This document shows, piece after piece, positions 6,458-15,470 of a DNA stretch of 40,381 nucleotides. Both the position numbers and the translations under genes were made by a program. Each line of letters begins with the position of its first letter. Positions within the stretch are counted from its first letter, which is position 1. The notes under the pieces were generated by a model. The model had not been told where the DNA came from. It saw only the letters and a list, made by a program, of their open reading frames with translations, and searched no databases. Source of the stretch: Coriobacteriia bacterium (lineage in GTDB: Bacteria; Actinomycetota; Coriobacteriia; WRKU01; WQUG01); NCBI GenBank assembly GCA_009781115.1, contig WQYT01000005.1:1-40381 (forward strand). The letters run 5' to 3'.

Positions 6458-7819
6458 ATGAAACAGGGGAGTCGCAAGCGCCACATCTTCTGGGTGATAA
6501 CCCGGCGCTGGTGGCGTGCCGCTTTTGCAGCGCGCCTGGGGCTGACACCAGCCACGCGTCGTCGCGAGATCTTTGCCCATCAGCTGCGGGAGGCTTTTGA
6601 GGAGCTGGGTCCTGCGTTCATCAAGCTGGGACAGCTCATCTCGATCCGCCCCGACATGTTCCCACCGCAGTATGTCTTCGAGATGGAGCATCTGCGCGAC
6701 GAGGTGGCGCCGACGCCGTTTGAGGCCGTCCGTCCCGTCATCGAACGCGATTTTGGGCGCCCACTTGACGAGCTGTTCAGCGACTTTGACACGACGCCCA
6801 TCGGATCGGCCTCCATCGCCCAGGTCTATCAGGCCACGCTGCGGACGGACTACACGCCGGTCATCGGCGAGGTGCTGCCTGCCGGGACAAAGCTTGCCGT
6901 CAAGGTCATCCGCCCCGGTAGCGAAGAGACAATCAGGGCAGACATCGCTGTCATCACGCCGCTGATAAACCGGATTTCGCGTTTCAAGCGCCTGGCGCGC
7001 TTCAATTTGTCCCAGCTGCTCTCAGAGTTTGCAGACTCGCTTGCCTCGGAATGCGACCTGCGCCGTGAGGGACGCACCTCCGATCGCTTTGCCTTTGACT
7101 TTGCAGACGACCCTTACGTGACGACCGCCGCGATCATCTGGCCGCTGACCACTCGCCACGTCCTCACGATGCAGTTTGTAAAGGGCTGGCATCTGGACCA
7201 CGCCAAAGAGGCCGAGGCAGCGGGCGTTGACGCGCGGTTTTTGGCGATGTATGGCGCCAACGTGTTCATGAAGCAGGTGATGGTGCTGGGGCGCTTTCAC
7301 GCCGATCTGCATCAGTCCAACCTGCTGATGACGCCCGATGGCCGCATCTGCTACATCGACTTTGGCATCACCGGCGAGGTGCGCGAGGAGGACAAGGAGG
7401 CCATCGCCCAGGTGCTGGCGGCAACCGTCTACGCCGACGCCAAGCGCGCCATCGACTACTCGGCCGCGCTGGGCTTGGTTGTTTCAGACGAGAAAGAAGA
7501 CGAGGTCACCGCCCGCGTGGCGGAGCTGATGAGGCGTACCTTCTCGTGTACGCCGCGTGATGTGCGCGGTTTTGCCGTGGGATTTCTCTCGATCATGAAC
7601 GAGCAGAAAGTGTCGGTGCCGCGCGGCTTTGGGCTGCTGATCAAGGCGCTTGTGGTTGTTGAGGGCTGCGCGCAGATGGTCTATAACGACATCGACATCG
7701 TTGACGCGGCCAAGGAGTTTACGACCGCCCTGGTGCTGACCCACATGCTGCGCCCCGCGCGCCTCTACGCGCGCATCCCGCGCGCGGTTGACGCGGCCAT
7801 CTCAGAACTGATTGGATAG
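6458..7819 (+). CDS. ABC1/UbiB (AarF)-family atypical kinase
   Basis: 453 residues. Family marks: the KxGQ motif (FIKLGQLISIRPDMFP), an Ala/Gly-rich loop GSASIAQVY, the ATP-binding lysine in LAVKVIRPG, the ECDLRREG helix, the catalytic loop HADLHQSN (most members have HADPHPGN) and the metal-binding DFG in YIDFGITG. Members are atypical ATPases or kinases that support quinone or lipid metabolism at membranes. This one is shorter than the roughly 550-residue bacterial UbiB and no clear C-terminal membrane helix pair is visible. No quinone synthesis genes occur in the window, so the substrate is unknown. The ATG at 6458 follows the upstream stop by 12 bp. Confidence 0.85.
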   Translation: MKQGSRKRHIFWVITRRWWRAAFAARLGLTPATRRREIFAHQLREAFEELGPAFIKLGQLISIRPDMFPPQYVFEMEHLRDEVAPTPFEAVRPVIERDFGRPLDELFSDFDTTPIGSASIAQVYQATLRTDYTPVIGEVLPAGTKLAVKVIRPGSEETIRADIAVITPLINRISRFKRLARFNLSQLLSEFADSLASECDLRREGRTSDRFAFDFADDPYVTTAAIIWPLTTRHVLTMQFVKGWHLDHAKEAEAAGVDARFLAMYGANVFMKQVMVLGRFHADLHQSNLLMTPDGRICYIDFGITGEVREEDKEAIAQVLAATVYADAKRAIDYSAALGLVVSDEKEDEVTARVAELMRRTFSCTPRDVRGFAVGFLSIMNEQKVSVPRGFGLLIKALVVVEGCAQMVYNDIDIVDAAKEFTTALVLTHMLRPARLYARIPRAVDAAISELIG

Positions 7820-7903
7820 TCCAGCGCACTCTGGCTGGCAGGCGCGCTGTGGGTGTGCTAGAGTAAATACTCGCGTGCAGCGTGCGGTTGTACGCAGTGG
7901 TGT

Positions 7904-7980
<77 letters not shown>

Positions 7981-7987
7981 TTTTAGT

Positions 7988-8126
7988 GGCGCCTGGCCGC
8001 CGCGGTGAAAACCTCAAGTAGACAACTACGTATCGGATTTCACCGCGACGCCCATGCACTCGCCAAAACATTCTCCGCTTTACCAAACATCCCAAGTAGA
8101 CAACTACGAATCGGCGCCTGGCCGCC
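7988..8126 (+). repeat. paired direct repeats and hairpin downstream of tRNA-Pro
   Basis: GGCGCCTGGCCGCC occurs at 7988-8001 and 8113-8126. AAGTAGACAACTACG, itself a small GTAG/CTAC hairpin, occurs at 8016-8030 and 8094-8108. CGCGGTGAAA (8001-8010) pairs with TTTCACCGCG (8038-8047) around the first inner hairpin. No ORF or known RNA family is recognised; it may be a decayed mobile or structured element. Confidence 0.55.
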
Positions 8127-8147
8127 TCACCAAAACCTTCTCTTATC

Positions 8148-8177
8148 TTGCTCCTTGCGGCAAAATTCAGGTATGAT
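8148..8177 (+). promoter_or_regulatory. promoter of the T-box leader
   Basis: -35 TTGCTC (8148-8153), 18-bp spacer, -10 TATGAT (8172-8177). The predicted start near 8184 is about 40 bp before the conserved AGAGAG of the leader. Confidence 0.45.
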
Positions 8178-8183
8178 TATTAA

Positions 8184-8463
8184 ATCGGCGTTGACGGAGC
8201 CAAGTAGGGTTTGAAGTGTCGCACAGAGAGTTCCCGGTTGATGCGAGGGGCGTGACCTTTCCTGAAAATACTCTCCTGAGCTGCTTGAAGAACAGCGATC
8301 GCTTACGCGTGCGGTCGTCTCAGTAGAACAAGCCGGGTTCGCCCGTGACAGCGATGAGTGCCCCTGGAGGTACTCGGTGAGGTCGGAACTGTGAGGTTTC
8401 GGCGAATAGAGGTGGTAACACGGGTTCCGCTCGTCCTCTAGCAGCTGCTGGAGGACGTTTTTT
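8184..8463 (+). promoter_or_regulatory. T-box riboswitch, specifier UAC (tyrosine)
   Basis: The leader has the T-box landmarks in order: AGAGAG (8225-8230), the GGTTGATG turn, and the specifier loop with TAC at 8269-8271, placed six bases before GAGC as in other T-boxes. Then come the CAGTAGAACAAGCCGGGTT region, the T-box sequence GAATAGAGGTGGTAACACGG (8404-8422) with the variable base U at 8416, and the terminator. UAC reads tRNA-Tyr, and the variable U matches its usual discriminator A. Uncharged tRNA-Tyr would promote antitermination into the transporter genes. The family is clear; the amino-acid assignment follows from alignment by eye. Confidence 0.9.
8432..8463 (+). terminator. T-box attenuator terminator
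   Basis: CGTCCTC (8432-8438) pairs with GAGGACG (8451-8457), followed by six Ts. The alternative antiterminator pairs AGAGG of the T-box sequence with CCTCT. Confidence 0.9.
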
Positions 8464-8545
8464 GTAACACTCGCAATCATGTTGCGGGATTCTCCAGCGT
8501 ACTCATCCAACGCGGGGAACCGCAGACAAGAAGGAGGCATATCAG

Positions 8546-9568
8546 ATGAAAGGTACAAAGAAAGGGCTACTGGCGCTTGCGGCGTTGCTGATTGTAGCGA
8601 TGCTGGTCTCGCTGGCGGGCTGCGGCTCATCAAACCCAAACAGCTCGGACACGGGCAGTTCAGGCAAAAAGGTCTATCAGATCGGTGTCATTCAAATTGC
8701 AGAGGCTCCGGCGCTTGATGCGGCCTATAAGGGCTTCAAAGAAGAAATGGCTGCCGAGGGCTACAACGACGGTGACAACATCAAGCTCGACTACCAGGTT
8801 GCTCAGGGTGACATGAATAATCTTAATACGATTGCCACGCACCTGGTAAGCGCCAAAAAGGATCTGATTTTAGCGATCGCAACGCCGTCAGCGCAAGCGG
8901 TTGCAAACCAGACGCAGACCATCCCGATCGTGGCCACAGCTATTACTGACTTTCCGACCGCTAAACTGGCGGATTCAAACGATAAGCCTGGTCATAACGT
9001 AACCGGCACTTCGGATTTGGGACCAATTAATGAGCATATCGATCTTGGTCTTGAGCTGGTTCCGGGTGCGAAAACTCTTGGTGTTGCCTATAATTCAAGC
9101 GAACCCAACTCGGTTTATCAGCTGGGCGTGATAAAGAAGTACGCTGCCACCAAAGGGCTGACCGTCAAGGAAGCAACAGCTACGGGTACTAATGACGTGC
9201 AGCAGGCAATACAATCACTGGTAACAAAGTGCGATTTCATTTACATCCCGACCGACAATACGATGGCCTCAGCTATGCAGACGGTCAGCAATGTTGCAAA
9301 TGCCGCAAAGATTCCTGTAATCGGTGGCGAGCCCGGCCTTGTTAAGGGTGGCGCCCTGGCAACAATCGGTGTCGACTACGAGTCACTCGGCAAGGCGACC
9401 GCCAAGATGGCTATCGATATCCTGAAGGGGAAGAACCCGGGCGATATGCCTATTCAGTTCCCGCAAGATACTTCAGTTATCTTTAACGCTGACACGATCA
9501 AGGCGTTGGGCATCACGATTCCGGAGAAATATCAGCAGTATGTCAAAGCACCAGCCGATATTTCCTAG
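8546..9568 (+). CDS. ABC transporter substrate-binding lipoprotein (TrpX-like)
   Basis: 340-residue lipoprotein. The signal peptide ends at the lipobox LAGC with Cys26, followed by a Ser/Gly-rich linker and an ABC_sub_bind-type (PF04392) body beginning KVYQIGVIQIAEAPALD. Further family segments include ATPSAQAV, ITDFPTAKLAD and YNSSEPNSV. This family pairs with the permease and ATPase downstream; the best-known members are TrpX-like tryptophan-binding proteins. AAGGAGG (8531-8537) sets the start. Control by a Tyr-specifier T-box suggests the ligand is tyrosine or a tyrosine precursor, an inference from regulation, not from the protein. Confidence 0.9.
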   Translation: MKGTKKGLLALAALLIVAMLVSLAGCGSSNPNSSDTGSSGKKVYQIGVIQIAEAPALDAAYKGFKEEMAAEGYNDGDNIKLDYQVAQGDMNNLNTIATHLVSAKKDLILAIATPSAQAVANQTQTIPIVATAITDFPTAKLADSNDKPGHNVTGTSDLGPINEHIDLGLELVPGAKTLGVAYNSSEPNSVYQLGVIKKYAATKGLTVKEATATGTNDVQQAIQSLVTKCDFIYIPTDNTMASAMQTVSNVANAAKIPVIGGEPGLVKGGALATIGVDYESLGKATAKMAIDILKGKNPGDMPIQFPQDTSVIFNADTIKALGITIPEKYQQYVKAPADIS

Positions 9569-9602
9569 ATTCGTTGGCATAGAAAAGTAAGGCAGAAGAG
9601 CA

Positions 9603-10514
9603 GTGACTGACATCATCACCGGCGCCGTGGGCTTAGGCTTAGTTTGGTCCATTGTCACGATAGGAGTCTGGATTACCTATCGGATCCTTGATTTTCCCGA
9701 CTTGACCGTCGAGGGAACCATCGTGACCGGCGCCGCGACGACCGCCATCATGATCACGCATGGTGTCAGTCCGCTCCTCTGTCTTCTTATTTCATTCGGG
9801 GCGGGCGCTCTCTGCGGGCTCTGTACCGCGTTTCTGCATACTCGCCTGAAAATTCCGGCGCTTTTGGCCGGCATCCTGACCAACATCGGACTTTATTCGA
9901 TCAATATCCGTATCATGGCGGGCACTTCAAATATCTCGCTTCTGGGGACCCGCTCACTCATCGACATGCTCATGACGTTTATCGGGAGAGATCGCAATGT
10001 GACGACCATCCTGGTGGCAGGCTTCGGCGTGATAGCCGTGTTATCGCTCTGCACCTGGTTTTTGCGCACTTCTTATGGCTGTTCAATACGGGCGACCGGC
10101 AGCAATCCGGATATGGCGCGTTCGCAGGGTATCAACATCAACATGTCAAAGACGGTCGGGCTTATGCTCTCCAATGCATTTGTTGGTCTGGGTGGCTCAC
10201 TGCTCTGTCAGTATCAGGGCTACTCAGACGTGCAGATGGGCATCGGCTGTATCGTGATCGGCCTGGCCTCGCTTATTATCGGCGAAGTGCTCTTTGGGAA
10301 GTCCTCGACCTTGCATTCGTTGATCTCGGTCAGCCTGGGAGCGATTCTGTATCGCATTATCATTGCGTTTGTTATCCAGGCGGGCATGCAGGCAACTGAC
10401 CTGAAGCTCTTTACCGCAATTACGGTAGCGCTTGCTTTGTTTTTGCCAACGGCAATACTGCAAATTAAGGCATTACGCGGTCGCGTGACAAGGCGGCATG
10501 ATGCTGCTCTGTAA
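9603..10514 (+). CDS. ABC transporter permease (TrpY-like)
   Basis: 303-residue polytopic permease of the BPD_transp_2 type with eight or more hydrophobic helices. The N-terminus carries the characteristic WITYRILDFPDLTVEGT and IPALLAGILTNIGLYSIN. The C-terminal half has SQGININMSKTVGLMLSNA. GTG start at 9603, 34 bp after the binding-protein gene, with a weak purine-rich site. The 3' end overlaps the ATPase gene by 17 bp. Likely the membrane pore of the T-box-controlled amino-acid importer. Confidence 0.88.
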   Translation: MTDIITGAVGLGLVWSIVTIGVWITYRILDFPDLTVEGTIVTGAATTAIMITHGVSPLLCLLISFGAGALCGLCTAFLHTRLKIPALLAGILTNIGLYSINIRIMAGTSNISLLGTRSLIDMLMTFIGRDRNVTTILVAGFGVIAVLSLCTWFLRTSYGCSIRATGSNPDMARSQGININMSKTVGLMLSNAFVGLGGSLLCQYQGYSDVQMGIGCIVIGLASLIIGEVLFGKSSTLHSLISVSLGAILYRIIIAFVIQAGMQATDLKLFTAITVALALFLPTAILQIKALRGRVTRRHDAAL

Positions 10515-11274
10515 GAACATCAGCAAGACCTTCTATCCGGGCACCGCCAATGAACGCCGTGCGCTCAGCAACGTGAGTCTGAATATGCGGCGTGGGGAAT
10601 TCGTGGTCATCATCGGCGGCAATGGCAGCGGCAAGTCCACGTTGCTCAATGTGGTCGCGGGCGCCGTAAGCAGCGACGAAGGGCGTGTCTACATCGACAA
10701 GCAAGACGTGACCTTCAGCCCTGAGCACCGCCGTGCTGCCGTCATCGGGCGGGTCTTTCAGGACCCAATGCTGGGCACCGCCGCAAGCATGACCATCGAG
10801 GAAAATCTGGCGCTTGCAAACCGGCGCGGCAAACGGCGCGGCCTGGGCAGCGGCGTGACGCGTACGGAGCGTGCGCTGTTCAAAGAGATGCTTAAGCCCC
10901 TTGAGCTGGGCCTTGAGGATCGCCTGACGGCGCGTGTCGGCCTGCTCTCCGGCGGGCAGCGTCAGGCCCTGACCTTGCTCATGGCCTCGCTGCGCGACCC
11001 CAAGGTGCTGCTCTTAGACGAGCACACGGCGGCCCTTGACCCCAAGACGGCCGCCAAAGTCCTGGAGATCAGCCTGCAGCTGGTCCGCGAGCACCGGCTG
11101 ACCACGCTGATGGTCACTCACAATATGGGCGATGCCCTGCGTTTTGGGGACCGCCTCATCATGATGCAGGAAGGGCGCATCGTGTTTGAAGCCAGCGGGG
11201 CAGAAAAGCAGAGCCTGACGGTTCCTGAACTGGTGGAAAAGTTCGTCGCCGTCGGAAGCGAGGTCCTGTGCTGA
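10498..11274 (+). CDS. ABC transporter ATP-binding protein (TrpZ-like)
   Basis: 258-residue ATPase. Walker A is GGNGSGKST, the signature is LSGGQRQALTL, Walker B is VLLLDEHTAALD and the H-loop is MVTHN. It powers the importer formed with the two preceding genes. The two adjacent ATG codons (10498, 10501) cannot be separated; the overlap with the permease indicates coupled translation. Its stop abuts the next gene's ATG with no gap. Confidence 0.93.
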   Translation: MMLLCKNISKTFYPGTANERRALSNVSLNMRRGEFVVIIGGNGSGKSTLLNVVAGAVSSDEGRVYIDKQDVTFSPEHRRAAVIGRVFQDPMLGTAASMTIEENLALANRRGKRRGLGSGVTRTERALFKEMLKPLELGLEDRLTARVGLLSGGQRQALTLLMASLRDPKVLLLDEHTAALDPKTAAKVLEISLQLVREHRLTTLMVTHNMGDALRFGDRLIMMQEGRIVFEASGAEKQSLTVPELVEKFVAVGSEVLC

Positions 11275-11958
11275 ATGGCAGACCGGCCCACACAGGAAAG
11301 CTCGCGCGAAACCTCGCAGGAAACCTCGCAGGAAAAGGACACCGCGTCGCGTTCTGACGACCTGCTGCGTCAGGTCTATACAGTACCAAACCTCATTACG
11401 CTCATCCGGTTCATGATGGTCCCTCTGGCGTTTTCTGTGCTTATTGGAGGCGCGCACGACATCTTAGCCTTTGTTCTTTTTGCGGTGGCAGGCGCCAGCG
11501 ATTTTCTTGACGGCCAGATTGCGCGGCGCACCAACCAGGTCTCTGAGCTGGGCAAACTGATTGATCCCTTTGTTGACCGTTTTCTTATTGCGGCGGGCCT
11601 GATCGGGCTTTATATCGTCGGGCGGCTTCCGCTCTGGATTCTGGTCATACTTATTGCGCGCGACCTGATTTTGCTGCTGGGGACCATCCCGCTGCACCAC
11701 TTTGGCATCGGGCGCATCGACGTGCTGTTTGCGGGCAAAACGACGACCGTGTTTTTGCTGGCCGGGTTTTCCTGGCTGATCGCAAACATCATGAAGATTC
11801 CCGGGCTCGGCCTGACGCGCTCGCCGGCGCTCCCGGGCTTTAATGCCCAGGTGGTCCCTGCCGGGATCTGGCTGGTCTATATTGGCACGGCGCTTTCGAT
11901 CATTACTTTTGCCTGCTATATCGTGATCGCGTTGAAATTATTGCGGCGCGCTCGATAA
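11275..11958 (+). CDS. CDP-alcohol phosphatidyltransferase (PgsA-like)
   Basis: 227-residue membrane enzyme with the complete CDP-alcohol phosphotransferase motif DG-x2-AR-x8-G-x3-D-x3-D in SDFLDGQIARR...ELGKLIDPFVD. Such enzymes transfer a CDP-linked phosphatidyl group to an alcohol such as glycerol-3-phosphate (phosphatidylglycerophosphate synthase) or inositol phosphate. A hydrophilic Ser/Glu/Thr-rich tail of about 35 residues precedes the first helix. The start directly abuts the ABC ATPase stop, so it may be co-transcribed from the T-box promoter. The exact alcohol substrate is not certain. Confidence 0.85.
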   Translation: MADRPTQESSRETSQETSQEKDTASRSDDLLRQVYTVPNLITLIRFMMVPLAFSVLIGGAHDILAFVLFAVAGASDFLDGQIARRTNQVSELGKLIDPFVDRFLIAAGLIGLYIVGRLPLWILVILIARDLILLLGTIPLHHFGIGRIDVLFAGKTTTVFLLAGFSWLIANIMKIPGLGLTRSPALPGFNAQVVPAGIWLVYIGTALSIITFACYIVIALKLLRRAR

Positions 11959-12092
11959 CAAATCAGTGAACAATTCCCCCATCTCTTACTATTCTCAGGT
12001 AGCATAGGATACGGGATTTTTTACTTAAGTCTACTCAGGTAACACTTCGAGGGGGAGAATGTTCTTAACGTTTTTCTCTGAAAGGATTTCGC

Positions 12093-14072
12093 GTGACGAA
12101 AGATGCGCAACAAGCGCCGAGGACGGAGTATCGTCAACGACGGCAACAACAGCAGCAGGCCCGGCAACAGAAAGCCCGGCAGCAGCGGATACTGATCATT
12201 GCAGGATCGGTCGTGTTGCTCTTTGCGTTAATGGTCGTGGGGGACTTAGCGGTAAATGCAGGAAAGATTCATCATGGAGTTAAAGCCGATACGATCGACC
12301 TGGGTGGGAAGACCCGCAAAGATGCCCGGACCTATTTAGCAGACGAGCTCAGCCGCGGGCAAAAGCGCGCCATAACGATTACCTACGGCAAGCAGAGCTG
12401 GCAGATCACCCCGGCAGATCTGGGGACCAGCTACGATACGGCAAAGATCGTATCTGACGCCTGGCAGATCGGGCGTGAAAAGAATGTACTTACCGCGGCA
12501 AAGACGCGTTTTTTGTCGTACTTTAAGACGCAGACCGTGACAGTTCAGGTGAGCCCTGATCCGCAGAAGGAGACTGCGGTGTACGGCAAGATCACCAAGG
12601 TGACTGATAAGGCGCCGGTCAATGCGTCGGTCACGTTAAAAGACGCTACCTTTACGGCTGCCGATGGCGCCGACGGTACCGCGCTGCAAAAGCAGGAGCT
12701 GACCACAATGATCACGCACGCGAGCATCACCGGGCAAAAGACGCTGGAAGCCCCGGTCGCGGTTGCGCGACGCGCCGTCAGCCTTGAAGAGGCTCGTGTT
12801 GCGGCTACGGTGGCCCAGGATGCCACCAAGACCGCCGTTGCCGCAAAATACAACGATAAAACCTGGCAGCTTGATCCCGCGATGCTGCAGAAGCTGATCG
12901 AATTCAAGCTCAGCAATGACCTGGATAAGGACACCGCCCAGCTTAAGCTCCCCGCACCCGCCAACGGGATCGGCAACAAAGGCGGGGGAGGAAGTACCGA
13001 GACGACGGGCGATGTGCGTCTGATACCGGTAGTCGGAAGCGATATTGTTGCCAAAAACATCATTCCCTTGCTTGGTGCGACCGTTGGCACCGCGCCGGTA
13101 GACGCCAGTTTTCAGGCCGCAGGTGGCGTGGTCACCGTCATCCCCGGTAAAAACGGGCTGGGGGCCGATCCGGTTAAACTGGCCCAGGAACTTGCCACAC
13201 AGATGCAATCTTCTGGCGGCCCCAAAGAAGTCACGGTCGAGACCCGCGAGGTTGCGCCGGCGCTGACAACAGAAAAGGCCGAGGCGCTGGGCATTAAAGA
13301 GCGCATCTCAACCTACACGACGTACTTCTCGGGCGGAAATTCTGCCCGCCTGACAAACATCACCCTCATGGCGAAAGCTTTTGACGGGGCCATCGTCATG
13401 CCGGGAAAGACTTTTTCGCTCAATGGCACGGTGGGCGAGGCCAACGCCGCAAAGGGCTATCAGGAGGCGGGCGCCATCGTTGACGGCCAGCCGACCTCGC
13501 AGGTTGGCGGCGGCATCTGCCAGGTCAACACCACGCTGTTTAACGCCGCTCTGCTTTCTGGCGTCAATATCACGGAGCGTACCAACCACACGCTCTTTAT
13601 CAGCAGCTATCCTCTGGGGCGCGACGCGGCCGTGTCATGGCCCGCGCCTGATTTCAAGTTTGTTAACTCGCTCGATCATGCGATCCTGATCGTGACCAGC
13701 TCCACGCGGGGCTCGGTAACCGTCTCCTTTTATGGCGTTGATCCGGGCTATAACGTGACCTTGGGGCCCGCGTCCTGGCTTTCGCATACAAAGCCGCCGG
13801 AAAAACGGGTCGATGACCCGACGCTTCCGGTGGGGACCGAAACCGTCAAGCAGGAGGGACGCGGCGGCGGACGGGTATCCTTTACCCAGACCGTGACCCG
13901 GCAAAGTGACGGTTCTGTGGTCTTTACGAAAACGTTTGTCAGCAATTACCGGACAGAGGAGAGAATCATATTGGTTGGCACAAAGCCGACGACGAGCCCG
14001 ACACCGGGTCAGACCCCGACGCCGACCCCCGATCCTGCGCCTACGTCCGGCGCGACCCGGAGCAGTCAGTAG
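12093..14072 (+). CDS. VanW-family cell-wall protein with G5-like domain
   Basis: 659 residues. A Gln/Arg-rich cytoplasmic start, one membrane helix (about residues 34-52), two peptidoglycan-binding-like repeats (YoaR type, around residues 70-400), then a VanW domain (about 400-570) with LMAKAFDGAIVMPGKTFSLN, the Cys-containing QVGGGICQVNTTLFNAALL and GRDAAVSWP. A G5-like segment follows (about 575-630), then a Thr/Pro-rich tail. The protein is probably anchored outside the membrane in the wall; VanW function is not well defined. GTG start at 12093 follows AAAGGA at 12081. The 134-bp gap upstream has a TCAGGTA direct repeat but no convincing promoter. Confidence 0.88.
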   Translation: MTKDAQQAPRTEYRQRRQQQQQARQQKARQQRILIIAGSVVLLFALMVVGDLAVNAGKIHHGVKADTIDLGGKTRKDARTYLADELSRGQKRAITITYGKQSWQITPADLGTSYDTAKIVSDAWQIGREKNVLTAAKTRFLSYFKTQTVTVQVSPDPQKETAVYGKITKVTDKAPVNASVTLKDATFTAADGADGTALQKQELTTMITHASITGQKTLEAPVAVARRAVSLEEARVAATVAQDATKTAVAAKYNDKTWQLDPAMLQKLIEFKLSNDLDKDTAQLKLPAPANGIGNKGGGGSTETTGDVRLIPVVGSDIVAKNIIPLLGATVGTAPVDASFQAAGGVVTVIPGKNGLGADPVKLAQELATQMQSSGGPKEVTVETREVAPALTTEKAEALGIKERISTYTTYFSGGNSARLTNITLMAKAFDGAIVMPGKTFSLNGTVGEANAAKGYQEAGAIVDGQPTSQVGGGICQVNTTLFNAALLSGVNITERTNHTLFISSYPLGRDAAVSWPAPDFKFVNSLDHAILIVTSSTRGSVTVSFYGVDPGYNVTLGPASWLSHTKPPEKRVDDPTLPVGTETVKQEGRGGGRVSFTQTVTRQSDGSVVFTKTFVSNYRTEERIILVGTKPTTSPTPGQTPTPTPDPAPTSGATRSSQ

Positions 14073-14082
14073 ACGCCGTGGC

Positions 14083-14099
14083 GCGGCGCGGTGCGCCGC
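14083..14099 (+). terminator. GC-rich hairpin after the VanW gene
   Basis: GCGGCGC (14083-14089), loop GGT, GCGCCGC (14093-14099). No T-run follows, so it may pause transcription or have no role. Confidence 0.3.
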
Positions 14100-14156
14100 A
14101 GGCTACCGGGCGCCCGAATGTAGCCGGACCACCAACCATGACTATCAGGAAAGAGC

Positions 14157-15470
14157 ATGATGTCTGAAACGTATTACCAGGAACACGACGAATGTATGAG
14201 CCGCCAGGCGCTTGAGGACCTCCAGTCGCGCCGTCTGCGCGAGCTGGCAGAGCGTCTGTATCACTCGACGCCCTTCTATCGTCAGGCCTTTGACGAGGCT
14301 GGCATCGACCCTGCGCGCATAGGCGGGCTTCAGGATCTGCCGTCGCTGCCCTTCACGGTCAAAAATGACCTGCGCGCCGCCTACCCCTATAAGCTGTTCA
14401 GCGCACCGCTCGACGATATTGTGCGCATCCATGCCTCCAGCGGCACGACCGGCCAGATCAGCGTCGTGGGCTATACGCGCGATGACCTGCAGATGTGGGC
14501 GCAGTGCGTGGCGCGCGCGCTTACGGCTGCGGGCGCCAGCGCCCATGACATCATCCAGGTGTCGTACGGCTACGGCATATTTACCGGCGGCCTGGGCCTG
14601 CATGACGGGGCGACGTATCTGGGGGCAAGCGTCATTCCTGCCTCGGGCGGCAACACCAAACGCCAGATCCAGTTCCTGCGTGACTTTGGCGTGACGGGGC
14701 TTGCCTGTACGCCCAGCTACGCGCTGCTTATTGCCGAGACCGCCCGTGAGCTGGGGGAGGACCCCGCGGCTTTCCCGCTGCGCTTTGGCGTTTTTGGCGC
14801 GGAGGCCTGGTCGGTGGGCATGCGCGAGCAGCTTGAATCGGCCTTTGGCATCAAGGCCTATGACATCTATGGGCTTTCAGAGATACTGGGCCCGGGGGTC
14901 GCATTTGAGTGCAGCGCGCAGCACGGCCTGCATATCAACGAGGACCACTTCCTGACTGAGATCGTCGATCCGCAGACTCTGCGCCCGGTACCAGAGGGCG
15001 AGTTTGGCGAGATCGTGTTTACGACCCTGACCAAACAGGGCATCCCGCTGCTGCGCTACCGCACGCGCGACATCAGCCGCTTTATTACCGAGCCTTGCTC
15101 CTGCGGGCGCACTCTGCGCCGTCTTGACCGCCTGCGCGGGCGCAGTGACGACATGCTCATCATTCGCGGCGTCAATGTCTTTCCCAGCCAGATCGAGCAG
15201 GTGCTGACCGGGGTCACCGGCGTGTCTTCGAACTATCAGATCATCGTCAGCCGCGAGGGCCTCATGGACAAAGTGCTGGTCAAAGTAGAAATCGAACCGG
15301 ACTTTCCTGCTGATGAAATTGCGCGCTTTGAGTCTATCGAGCGTCAGGTGCGCGCAGAGATCGAGTCGGCACTTGCGATATCGGTGCAGGTCAGGCTTGT
15401 CGAGCCAAAGAGCATCGCGCGCAGCGAGGGCAAGGCGCAGCGCCTGATTGACAATCGTAAGGAGAACTAG
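14157..15470 (+). CDS. phenylacetate-CoA ligase family enzyme (PaaK-like)
   Basis: 437-residue adenylate-forming enzyme. The phosphate-binding loop is ASSGTTGQ, the A5 region is DIYGLSEILGPGVAFEC, the metal or structural cysteines appear in PCSCGRT and the hinge is RGRSDDMLIIRGVNVFPSQIE. Family members activate aryl-acetates to their CoA esters, for example from aromatic amino-acid fermentation. It is followed without a gap by an ACT-domain gene, a pairing common in anaerobes, often next to indolepyruvate oxidoreductase genes (not present here). Two ATGs (14157, 14160) follow AGGA. The substrate is inferred, not shown. Confidence 0.88.
   Translation: MMSETYYQEHDECMSRQALEDLQSRRLRELAERLYHSTPFYRQAFDEAGIDPARIGGLQDLPSLPFTVKNDLRAAYPYKLFSAPLDDIVRIHASSGTTGQISVVGYTRDDLQMWAQCVARALTAAGASAHDIIQVSYGYGIFTGGLGLHDGATYLGASVIPASGGNTKRQIQFLRDFGVTGLACTPSYALLIAETARELGEDPAAFPLRFGVFGAEAWSVGMREQLESAFGIKAYDIYGLSEILGPGVAFECSAQHGLHINEDHFLTEIVDPQTLRPVPEGEFGEIVFTTLTKQGIPLLRYRTRDISRFITEPCSCGRTLRRLDRLRGRSDDMLIIRGVNVFPSQIEQVLTGVTGVSSNYQIIVSREGLMDKVLVKVEIEPDFPADEIARFESIERQVRAEIESALAISVQVRLVEPKSIARSEGKAQRLIDNRKEN

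Noticed and set aside
8127-8639. Minus-strand frame across the T-box leader
   Set aside because: Lies over a structured RNA and the start of the lipoprotein gene; no coding evidence.
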